DNA of 37,761 bases from Cylindrodendrum hubeiense. Lineage: Eukaryota; Ascomycota; Sordariomycetes; Hypocreales; Nectriaceae. Position 1 is the stretch's first letter, and the number at the start of each line of letters is the position of its first letter. This document shows, piece after piece, positions 1 through 9,863 of this stretch. The translations under genes and the position numbers were made by a program. The notes under the pieces are model-generated. The model saw only the letters and a program-made list of their open reading frames with translations, ran no database searches and had not been told where the DNA came from. Location of the stretch: assembly GCA_014621425.1 (NCBI GenBank), contig JAANBB010000398.1, forward strand, positions 1 through 37,761. Reading direction: 5' to 3'.

Positions 1-2246
1 TCTGAGCATTGATTGATGGCGGAATGACCTGAATTAGCAGAGCAATAGCATCCATCGGCTTGGGGGCGCGAGGCGTCGTGGTTGGGATGTTCCATGTCGG
101 TCGCCGCTGCGAAGACCCTGGCCGCTCCGTTGTTGCGACCTCGTGTGAGATGGGGGCTATAATGCTTGTTCTTACTCGTAATTGCAGCTGCCGGAATCTG
201 CACGCAAGCGCCGAACCCTCGAGGCTCAAGGCCATTTGATCAAGCAGAGACGGGACGGAATACATGTACGAATACGGATCCTCATGCATTGCGCTGCTGC
301 CCTTTACTCGTCCGGCCCGTCTGTGTCCGTGTTTCGCTGCGTGGACGTAGATGGATGGCTCGTCTCGGGAGGGGGCGAGGTGAAGCTGGCTGGGCGCACG
401 GGAATGCAGTGACAACTCACGCCCCAACTCACAGAACACCTGCCCGTTTCTTCTTCTGTTCTTCTTCTTTCCGCTTTGGCTTTTGGCCACAGAGGGGAGG
501 GGCAGAATGTGGTGTGTTGCACAGCAGCGCCGTCTGCATTGTGTGCAATTCTGGCTGCCTGGGTGCTGGATCTTTAGTTGGATGGCTGGCTGGCGTGAAC
601 CGTGCTTTGCACACACACCGAGCGTGAGGGTTTCTATGGCGGTTGTACAGATTACGGAGTACCCGTCACCGAAAGGCACAGAGCGGAGGGCACAGAGCGG
701 AGGGCGCCTGGCGTTGCGCCGCGAGATAATCCCTCCCTCGGTAACGGCATGGAGGAGAAGAAGTCGGTGAAGCCGTCTCGGCCACAGAAGGCGGCCATCT
801 GTTCTGCACGTCAGAGCTCGCGCGCTTGAAAGAAGGGTACGGGTTTGCCACTTGGCAGATCGTCTCTGCCGTGTGCCTATGGTTCCGGACTATGAGGTAC
901 ATATTGTCCGGGCTCTCAAGGATCTGGGACCCGAGGGACGGGACGCGGTAACTCTGGGCGTCGAGGATGCTGGGTAAGTTGCATACATGCTCCGTACATG
1001 AGCCCCAGGACCTGGTTCATTCTCCAGCAGAGGCAAGTAATTAAACGGACTCGCAGGGAATGGCCCGGCTCATCGTATCTGGCGCCGGCCATCTGAGAGC
1101 GTGGTTTTCCTGTCTGTGTGTATTGTCTGCCGGACGCATTGTATTTCGCATCGCCGAGCGCATCGCATCCCATTTCCCGGCTTACAGCTGACAACTCGCA
1201 ACCCAAGCCTACAGGGCTCGAGCACAGCTCAGCACGGCACAGCACGGGGCCCAAGCCAGATTCGCAGTGCCAGGCAGGCCAGCTCAGCTTTGCATTTGAG
1301 ATTACAGCAAGCGAACGCAAAACGACCGGGCTATGAATTGTACAGCGCAGCAGGCAGAACTCAGCTCAGCGCCCGACCGCGACCAAGCAGAGGTAGCCGC
1401 AACCCAACGATTTTAGCGACCTTGGCCTTGGACGTTGGAGTGAGCCGGCGGAAAAAACCTGTTCTGTCGCACCCTCTTGCGTCCCCCACGACGGATCTTG
1501 TGGTTTCTTTTTTCGCCCTGTTCTGCGCCCCATGGCCTTGCGCGAGGAGAGGGCAGCAACGTAAAAACAAAAACAAAAACCCGACGTGTAACATTCGTAC
1601 ACCTCACACGTACATTAGGACGAGCGAGCAGAGGGGACCAAGGGGACCTAGGGGACCGGAGGGATGCGTGCGAGCAGCCAGAGACACACACGTGCGAATC
1701 GCACATGGCTCAGGTACCGGGCGGTAGGGAATCGGCAGGGAACGGGCAGGGAACCGGGTGCCCAATGGCGAATGGTGGCTCAAGCTCACACCCGCATTGC
1801 CGCATGGCCCTGTGGATGTCCCCGTGGCCCAAGGCGGCTTAGCGCTCGCTGCTGCCCGCTCCGCTCCCGCCAACGCCAACGCCAGCGCCGACGCCAACGA
1901 ACAACACCGCTGCCCGCCGCGCTACCGACACTCCAGAGGTTCCAGTGGCCCAGCAGGTCCCCCCCGTCCCAGTGGCCGCAGTGGATAGAGGCAGGAGAGG
2001 GTACATCGCACAGCTAATTGTAGCTGCGACGCTGCGCTACGGGTACACAGCACACCCCTGCCCGCTGCTGTGGTGGCCGTCTGCCGGCCACTGGGGTTTC
2101 GCCATTCGCTCTCCACCATCCCAACCCATCCCAACCCAGGCGGACGGACACCCTGAATGACGGGACTGACAGCCAAGACGGAGCCCGATCGCATCCCCCA
2201 TCCGGTTCTGTCCCAGCTTGCCCATCCAGTCCCATCGTGTGCCGTC
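1..2246. other. Gene-free left flank
   Basis: I see no supportable gene here. The open frames are rich in Pro, Arg and Ser, overlap on both strands and match no family I know. The DNA holds short tandem repeats: two 14-bp copies at 675-702, three 9-bp copies at 1632-1658, and 6-bp CAACGC-like units at about 1869-1899. It is probably 3' flank of the UBR7-like gene plus an upstream region of a gene to the left. A minus-strand ATG at 96-98 stays open to the left edge for 31 codons and could be the start of such a gene, but this is weak. Confidence 0.5.
1632..1658. repeat. Three-copy 9-bp tandem repeat
   Basis: Three consecutive units of AGGGGACC followed by a variable base (A, T, G). It lies in non-coding DNA and no function is evident. 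Confidence 0.8.
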
Positions 2247-4212
2247 CTATCGCATGGTTCCATGGTTCTTTGGGACATGGGCCACCTCTGTCCGCGAGCG
2301 AGTGAGAGCGCAAGTTGAGAGTCGACTGGACAATGCCAGCTGTGCTGTAATTCGCCTCCTCCTATGTATCCTAAGCTGCCTTTGTCTGCTTGCTGCTCCG
2401 AGTTGATCGCCTCTCTTCTCTTTACTCCCCTCCCCCTCCTTAGATGACGACGCGGCCGCCTCGCCGGCCTCCTTAATGCCCTGCTCGTCTCCGCGCAGCT
2501 TAGCAAAGTAAGCCTTGATGTCCTCGGCACCGATGGCCTGACCGCTGTCGGCAAACTGCTGGAAGAAGGGCTTAAGGCGCTCCTTGAGGTGGTTGTAGGC
2601 CATGACGCCCTCGATGGCTTTGACGCGGTCGACGTTGCGTAGAGCGCTCTCGCCACGCTCCAGGATGCTGCCGCTGCCGTTTGTAGAGCCACCATGCTGC
2701 GAGGCGCCCTCCTCGGACATGGGCGGCTCATAGACTTCCTCCTCCTCTGTCAGCTGTGGGTGGGCGTGTAGGTTCTGAAAACACGAGGAACAGCGGCAGA
2801 ACTTCTCCCGGAAGTCCTCTTTAAAGAAGAGGGAGAACTGTCCCTTGGGTGCGGGCGGGAGGTTACGGAGCTTGCAGTCGGAGTCCTTTTCGGTAGATGA
2901 TGCCTCCTCGGGCGCAGCCGGATCCCCAGAGGTTCCGTTGGTGTCGGATCCAGCTTCACTCTTCAGACGCTTAGGCTCTGCGGTTTCGTCCCCCTCATCG
3001 TCAGCCTTACGCTTGCGCGATACCAAGGTTTCCTCTAATGGCTTGACCTCCTCCACTGGCTTGGCTTCCTCCACTGGCTTGGCTTCCTCCGCTGGCTTGG
3101 CCTCCTCCACTGGCTTGGCTTCGGAAGTAGACTTGGCCTGCTCGACAAACACAGCCGGGAGGAACCCAGAGGTGCCTGCGTAGCGCTTTACCCAGGGGTT
3201 TGCCTCAACGCACTTGTAGCAAAGGAAACCCTCGAAATCCTCTTCCTCGGGGAATCCTGGGGGCATGGGCACCTCATCATCCTCCTCCTCCTCGTCAATG
3301 ATGGCTGTCTCATTGGCCGTCTCATTGGCTGGCTTCTCGGCTGACTTCTCGCCAGACTCTTGCTGGCCCTCATTACCCTCCGAAATGGTGGTCAGCTTGT
3401 TGGCACCGTCGGCGTTGTCCTGGGAAGTCTTGGGTTGCTTCTTCTCCATCTTCTCGAACCAATTTGGCCCCATGCCCACCAGACATCCTGGGTGATACCA
3501 GTCCTCGCCACATCCGCCTGCTTCCTGTGTTCCAATACCAAGGCACTGGAACATAGTACCCTTCTGCTGAAAGGGGTCGTAATCGCAATCGCAGCCGCAG
3601 AATCGGTTACGGAAATTGTGGTTATATTTGTTGTTGGTATCGGGCTCTTCTGAGTGCACTCCGCCGCGGGTGTTGGTGGTCTCGTTGGTGCGCAAGGCGC
3701 ATGGGCTCGTCGCCGGGATTCGAGTGGTGCCGCAGTCGCAAGTGAAGTTTCTCTTCTGGAAGATCTCAACTAGGGTGTGTTCTCCGTGGCACTGGACGGA
3801 GCAGGCGTAGCAAACGCCAGCGGGAGTCCAGGCATCACCGTCTTTTGCAGGTGGGGGATTGCAGGTTAAACAGGCAAAGACATTTTGTCGCAATGGGCCG
3901 AGGATATTGGTGCAATGCTCAATGCTCTAGGGGAAATGTCAGCGCACCGGTCGGCAATGATATGAGGAGGTGATGAGCGTACGTATGGGAGGGCTTCGCG
4001 AGCGTCGGCCTCGAGGAGTTCTTGGCTGCGGATGAACCTGGCATTGTTAGAAAATTCATTAGATGAGATGGGCTTGATACTCACTCGGCTGCCGTCTGGG
4101 AGTCGTTGGAGGTATGCGACTTGCCAGAGAAGCTATCCTTGCGTGCCTGGCTGGTTTGCGCGGGTTGGTCCGCGGCCGGAGCAGGCGCTGAGGAATCAGC
4201 ATCCGTCGACAT
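2247..4212 (-). CDS. UBR-box and PHD-finger protein (UBR7/Mlo2 type), probable E3 ubiquitin ligase
   Basis: Three exons: 4085-4212, 3983-4037 and 2247-3926, with introns of 47 and 56 nt, give 620 residues. The start MSTDADSS is the first ATG after the divergent promoter. A UBR box (about residues 66-127) has the family core GPLRQNVFACLTCNPPP and ends in FTCDCGT. A PHD-like zinc region begins at FCGCDCDYD (171) and runs through DWYHPGC (203-209) to CYKC (297-300). A later FCRCSSC motif lies near 438-443. Human UBR7 and fission yeast Mlo2 share this UBR-plus-PHD order. UBR7 is reported to ubiquitinate histone H2B, so a nuclear ligase role here is inferred. The middle is acidic and holds a KPVEEA repeat (331-360). 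The last ~60 residues are basic, Ser/Arg-rich and unlike the rest, so the true end may be earlier if a 3' intron was missed. Confidence 0.85.
3043..3132 (-). repeat. In-frame tandem repeat coding KPVEEA units
   Basis: About five 18-bp units inside the UBR7-like gene encode K-P-(V/A/L)-E-E-(A/V). On the + strand they appear as repeated GGCTTGGCTTCCTCCACT-like blocks. The repeat lies in the disordered acidic linker between the zinc modules, so copy number probably varies between strains. Confidence 0.85.
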
Positions 4213-4771
4213 GATGGAATGGGGGTTGAATTGAGAGGAACAGAGGGACTGGAAGGGGGTGCGATGGAATAAATGATGGAAGATGAGGGGTCGATGAACA
4301 GAAATCCAGGCAGCTCTGCGGTCGCAAACGATGATGCCAGTAGAAAGTGAGGAGCGTCAGCTTCGAGACGAAGCGCGAGCAAAAGGTGACAAAATACTGC
4401 GAACACTATGTGGCGTAGATACCCCCGCGGGTGTGGCTAATATTTTGTCGCTTGCGGCGTAGTACAGGTACCTGTGTGCTGTGAGCTGGGGCACTGGAGT
4501 GGTCAACCACTTTACGCGTCAATGCCAACCGAGTTAGCGCATGTCACTTTACGCGTCGGGATCGCGTCTTGACACGCGAAATTGCTCTTCTCACCCGCCT
4601 CCACTTTCGCTTGACCTCGCCCTGCATTCTCCCTCTGGCCTCTTTTTGACGACACACCAGTACAACCCCTCCATCCCATCCCCTTGCACACGACACTTTG
4701 CCGTTGCCCCATCAACTTGGACATCTTCACACATATTTCAGGTGTCAATTTGTCGATAGGGACGGTCAATC
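4213..4771. promoter_or_regulatory. Divergent promoter between the UBR7-like gene and MCM2
   Basis: This 559-bp spacer separates two head-to-head start codons. The MCM2-proximal half (about 4580-4770) is CT-rich, as is usual for leaders of well-expressed fungal genes. Two MCB boxes and a related CACGCGAA site lie at 4508-4580. No clear TATA box was seen on either side. Confidence 0.7.
4508..4557 (+). promoter_or_regulatory. Pair of MluI cell-cycle boxes (ACGCGT)
   Basis: ACGCGT occurs at 4514-4519 and 4551-4556. Each sits in the same 13-mer CACTTTACGCGTC (4508-4520 and 4545-4557), 37 bp apart. A related CACGCGAA follows at 4573-4580. In yeasts, MBF (Mbp1-Swi6, or Res-Cdc10) binds MCB boxes and drives G1/S transcription of replication genes, MCM genes among them. 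The sites lie 215-265 bp upstream of the MCM2 ATG, a plausible distance. The sequence match is direct; the function is inferred. Confidence 0.7.
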
Positions 4772-7453
4772 ATGAGGTGAGCCCCCCGCATCAACCAGCA
4801 TCAACCCCTCCCCTTTTTTTCTTCAGTCTCTAACCGCCCACCAGTTCCCCACCCCCTCGCCTAAGTCGCAAGCGATCGCGCGGTGGTGATGATGCCGCTT
4901 CATCAGTCGGCTTGGGCTCTAGCCCTATGCCCTCGTCGCCTCCCGCCGAGTTCAATATTGCCCATGGCGGCGACGATGATGACGATATCAACGAAGAGGA
5001 ACAGATCCAGGATGACCTTGACGAGCTCGATGAGATGGCCGAGGACGACGTCGACCTGTTCCGCGAGGGTTTCGAGGCCGATTACCAAGACCGAGAAAAT
5101 GATAGATACGAGGGCATCGACCTCGACGAGGCAGACTATGCCGATATGGATCTGGGTGCTCGACGACAGCTGGAGTCTCAGCTCAACCGAAGAGATCGAG
5201 AGGTAGCCCGCCGACAGCGAATCCCCGCCGCTTTCCTCCCCGGCGAAGATGATGAGGGCGATATCGACCTAACTGCCCAACCCCGCCGCCGACGCCACCA
5301 TTACGACGAGGACCCTGACGATGTCATGGACACCGATATCATGACCGAGGAGCTGTCGCTAGAGGCTCTCGGTGATGTCAAGGCTGCGAGCTTGACCGAC
5401 TGGGTTTCACAACCCTCTGTCCAGCGAACCGTCAAGCGAGAGTTCAAGGCTTTCCTTACGTCCTACATCGATTCATCTGGATCGTCCGTCTACGGAAACC
5501 GTATTCAAACTCTTGGTCAGGTCAACGCCGAGTCCCTTGAGGTCTCGTACGAGCACCTTTCAGAAAGCAAGGCTATTCTCGCCTACTTCTTGGCCAATGC
5601 CCCTGCCGAGATGCTCAAGCTCTTTGATGACGTCGCAATGGATGTTGTCCTCCTCCATTACCCCGACTACGAGCGCATTCACTCTGAGATTCACGTGCGC
5701 ATCTTTGATTTGCCTGTCCATTACACCCTCCGTCAGCTTCGTCAATCTCACTTGAACTGTCTGGTGCGAGTCAGCGGTGTCGTCACTCGCCGATCTGGCG
5801 TTTTCCCCCAGCTCAAATACGTCAAGTTTGATTGCTCCAAGTGCGGCGTGACCCTTGGTCCCTTCCAGCAGGAGTCCAACGTCGAGGTCAGGATCAGTTA
5901 CTGCCAGAGCTGCCAGTCTCGGGGTCCCTTTACCCTCAACTCTGAGAAGACGGTCTACCGTAACTACCAGAAGCTCACCCTACAAGAGTCACCTGGCACT
6001 GTCCCTGCCGGTCGATTGCCCCGACACCGAGAGGTCATTCTTCTTTGGGATCTCATTGACAAGGCCAAGCCTGGAGAGGAGATTGAGGTGACGGGAATCT
6101 ACCGCAACAACTACGATGCTCAGCTCAACAACCGCAACGGTTTCCCGGTCTTTGCTACCATTATGGAGGCCAACAACGTCGTCAAGTCCCATGACCAGCT
6201 GGCTGGTTTCCGGATGACGGAGGAAGATGAGCATAAGATTCGCAAGCTATCCCGAGATCCGAACATTATTGACAGGGTTATCAACTCGATTGCCCCCAGC
6301 ATCTACGGGCACACTGATATCAAGACGGCCGTGGCCCTTTCGCTACTTGGCGGAGTGTCCAAGGTTACCAAGGGTATGCATCATCTGAGAGGAGACATCA
6401 ACGTACTCCTCCTTGGTGACCCAGGTACTGCCAAATCTCAGGTGCTCAAGTACGTCGAGAAGACGGCACACCGTGCTGTGTTTGCCACTGGACAGGGTGC
6501 CAGTGCAGTCGGTCTGACGGCTAGTGTCCGCCGAGACCCCCTGACGAGCGAGTGGACGCTGGAAGGAGGTGCTTTGGTGCTTGCTGACCGAGGAACCTGC
6601 CTGATTGACGAGTTTGACAAGATGAACGATCAAGATCGAACGTCGATTCACGAAGCTATGGAGCAGCAGACCATTTCTATCTCCAAGGCCGGTATCGTGA
6701 CGACACTACAGGCTCGCTGTGGTGTTATTGCGGCAGCCAACCCTATCGGCGGTCGATATAACTCTACGATTCCTTTCTCTGCCAACGTTGAGCTGACGGA
6801 GCCTATCCTATCGCGTTTCGACATTCTCTGCGTCGTCCGCGACACGGTTGAACCTGAAGAAGACGAACGCCTGGCCCGGTTCATTGTGGGTTCACACAGC
6901 CGTAGCCATCCCCTGAGCCAACAGGACTCTATGGAGGTTGAGCATGATTCGGCGCAGACCGAAACTCAGGGCACGTCGGCGTCTATGAAGCAAGAAGGCG
7001 AGATCCCGCAAGAGCTGCTACGAAAGTACATCCTGTATGCCCGAGAGCGATGCAAGCCGAAGCTGTATCACATAGATGAGGACAAGATTGCTCGACTGTT
7101 CGCCGACATGAGACGGGAGTCTCTGGCCACTGGAGCCTATCCAATCACGGTATGTGGAACATTATTTTGTGCGGCATAAGACGATGCATACTAACGGAGA
7201 ATAGGTCCGTCATCTGGAGGCCATCATCCGAATCAGCGAGGCGTTCTGCCGAATGCGACTCTCAGAGTACTGCTCGACGCAGGACATTGACCGAGCAATC
7301 GCGGTAACAGTTGACAGCTTCGTTGGTAGCCAGAAGGTAAGCTGCAAGAAGGCCCTGGCTAGAGCGTTTGCCAAGTACACGCTTGCGCGACCAGGTGGCC
7401 AGAAGAGAGGCGGAGGCAACGGCCAGAGGCGTCCTACTGCGGTGATGAGCTGA
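4772..7453 (+). CDS. MCM2: DNA replication licensing factor MCM2, a subunit of the MCM2-7 helicase
   Basis: Three exons: 4772-4776 (only ATGAG), 4845-7149 and 7205-7453, with introns of 68 and 55 nt, give 852 residues. The acidic N-terminus (to about residue 165) is typical of MCM2, which binds histones and is phosphorylated by DDK. The zinc finger has CSKC (332-335) and CQSC (355-358). Walker A is GDPGTAKS (526-533), Walker B is LIDEFD (588-593), and the arginine-finger motif is SRFD (658-661). LQESPGTVPAGRLPRHRE matches MCM2 rather than other MCM paralogues. The protein ends soon after the winged-helix region, as in yeast. Together with MCM3-7 it unwinds origins in S phase. The first exon is assigned by frame: an earlier AG at 4825-4826 would give an immediate stop, whereas 4844 gives MSSPPPRLSRKRSR. 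Confidence 0.97.
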
Positions 7454-9863
7454 TAGGAGAGGCTGGGCTTTCTTTTCGGTGTCATATTTACGAGCTGGGA
7501 GCGACGTGGCAGGGAATAGTTAATGATATTTGGGGGTGGCGTGGGTGAAGGGTATTTATTTATTGGCGGCAATGTTACGACGAAGGATGGGGGGTTTTCA
7601 CGCGAGGAGCTTGGTAACGAACGAAACAGGGACGAGACTGAGCATGGTTGATGATAAATATCCAAATGTAGAAGATCGGGGTTATCTAGTTTTAGGCACA
7701 TGTCCATGTGCATGCAGCTGCTTAAGGTATGTAATGCGAACCTGGGCGTTGCGTTGTTCAATCTCGAAGTATGAGTCGGGGGCCGTGCGGGATCGTGTTG
7801 GTTGCAAGCGTTGGTTGCAAGTGTTGGTTGCCGGTACGGCGATGTTTATTTAAAGCTTGCGTACGTAGGCTGTTACAAACCATGCATGATGAACGAGGCT
7901 CAAGCTTCTTGGGAAGAATAAATAGAGGAGCGCCTTACCGTTTGAAGCCCAGGCGTGCGGTTGGAGAAGAAGAATGCCTTGTCGGTGTCTCGTTTTGGAG
8001 AGATATAGGCAGCCAGTTGGGGGCGGTCGAGGGAACACGAATAGCAATGCGACGGTGGTGATTTTTAACGGCTAAGACGGAGATACAGGATAGCAATCCG
8101 GGATTAGTGATTACTGCACAGCATCCGACCTGGGCCCAAATATCTGGATGGGTGCGCGTCGTCGCCTGTCTGCGCCACACCTCTAGCGAGGATCTACAGA
8201 ATAGGTAGCCGGGCGCAGCAGCGGTGGATGAGACGGGCCCATTAGCCTTGGACAACAAGCTCAATACAAGGTTTCCATAAATAGCGACCGGGATTGGGGG
8301 TTTAGGTTTGCAGATGAGATTGGCTACGTAGGTACGGAGCAGGACTTTGTTGGTTTTGGAGACGATGAGCGACGCGACGCAACAATCGACGTCGGTTTGG
8401 CCGGTTTTGTATTGGTCTGCGGCAGACAAGTAAGCCCCTGTGTAGGTGCCTGTACACGACGATCAATCAGGCGAGAAGCAGGATTTGGACGTAAGCAGAG
8501 GAAATGAACCAGGTTCAACCAGGACCGACTGCGGTATCACCTGGGTCACACGTAGCAGTGTGGAGATGGGACGATGCACAGCACAGGGTGTAAGCGGGAT
8601 CCACGCTCCACCCAAGAACGTGTGTTCTTTGCCCACGGCCGCGTGGGTAGTACATCCTGATTCCTACGTACTATAGCCTGATAAGGCTAGATGTAGATAT
8701 ATATATCTGGGCTGTCTTGGATTGCGGGATCATGGGAGCCTCAATACTCCGAGTGGTGGGGGTGGTTCGGTGGCTGATGATGTGGGAGCTAGAGCGTGCC
8801 CAGCAAGCCCAACTCGTGGCACAGGGGGGGGATTCGTGCAGCTAACGCGTCGGTGAATTGTTGGTTGGTTGGCTAGTCGGTTGGTCGGTAGGTTGGATTA
8901 ATTGATGGATTCCTTGATTCATTGTGCCACGATCCGTAAGGCAGCAGATCAAGAAGACACTATCGACTACCCATTTTTAATACAATACTGAAAGCCATTT
9001 GGCCCCCATCCACTCTGCTTTCTGAGAGAAAACAGTTGATATACCTCCTCTCTCATACGGTGTACCTCATTCAGCCTTACTGCAAAGCGACCAAAGCTCG
9101 AAACCCACCACAACCCACAACAACCCACCCCGGTCCCGTCATCCCAATCCCACACTTTTGCTTTCTTGGACATCCCTAGCTTTTGCGTTAGGCCAATTGG
9201 TCCCCTGGGTTTTCTCGTCCGGACCCCCCCTGACCCCAACTCCGTCCCTGATAATCACTCTACGTGCCAGATTGAGCCTCGTGCGCTGGGTGTTTGAGCA
9301 GCTCGACTGTGCCACCTGGGTGGGCTTCCTTTCGCCTCTTGATTTTTTTTCTCTCCTGGCGTCGAATCTTCGTCCTCGCAATCTTGATCGCCCGCCTTGG
9401 TCCTTACACCTTGATCCTTACACCTTGGCGCGCGCACGTACGCTGTACCACCATCGGTTTCTCCGCCGGCGCATCATCACAACAATCTGTCTTCCTCGTT
9501 TTTTTAATTGCGGACGCGTGCCAAGAATCCGGACTTCGGCCTCTTTGATTCACTGCCAATTCCTCGTTGCTCGTTCATAGAGGCGCATTGGCTGACCGAC
9601 CTCCGTCTCACGCACCTCCGCCACTCACTGCCACCCCTCGATCGCATCCCACTCGACACCGGCCCCCGGCGGCCAATTGATCTGGTTCAGCCCTCGTTTT
9701 CGCATTGCTTCAATTGTCTTCTCTCCGGTAGCTTGAGTGAGACGCGCTCGATCGGGGTTCCATGGGGCCATTGCCCCAATCTCGCTGCCTCCAGCTCTCT
9801 TGCTAGAACTCAACTTAGGGATACACGGACACTCTCACACACGCTCTCACACACGCTCTCATC
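7454..9863. other. Intergenic region between MCM2 and the membrane-protein gene
   Basis: No supportable gene was found in these 2.4 kb. The left part is 3' flank of MCM2 and carries a degenerate 13-bp repeat (7797-7832). Around 8697-8710 there is a short AT palindrome, and 8857-8896 is GTTG-rich. From about 9000 the DNA becomes CT- and CCA-rich, consistent with promoter and leader of the gene starting at 9864. CTCTCACACACG-type repeats (9830-9860) lie directly before its ATG. Confidence 0.5.
7797..7832. repeat. 13-bp tandem repeat, about 2.8 copies
   Basis: GTTGGTTGCAAG occurs at 7797-7808 and 7810-7821, followed by a partial copy GTTGGTTGCC at 7823-7832. It is non-coding and lies downstream of MCM2. 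Confidence 0.75.

Noticed and set aside
1..98. Minus-strand frame open to the left edge from an ATG at 96-98
   Set aside because: Only 31 codons are visible, with no domain. It could be the start of a gene beyond the edge but cannot be supported.
1101..1727. 208-codon plus-strand frame
   Set aside because: Low-complexity, repeat-derived translation (for example PRGPRGPE from the 9-bp repeat), with no start context or family.
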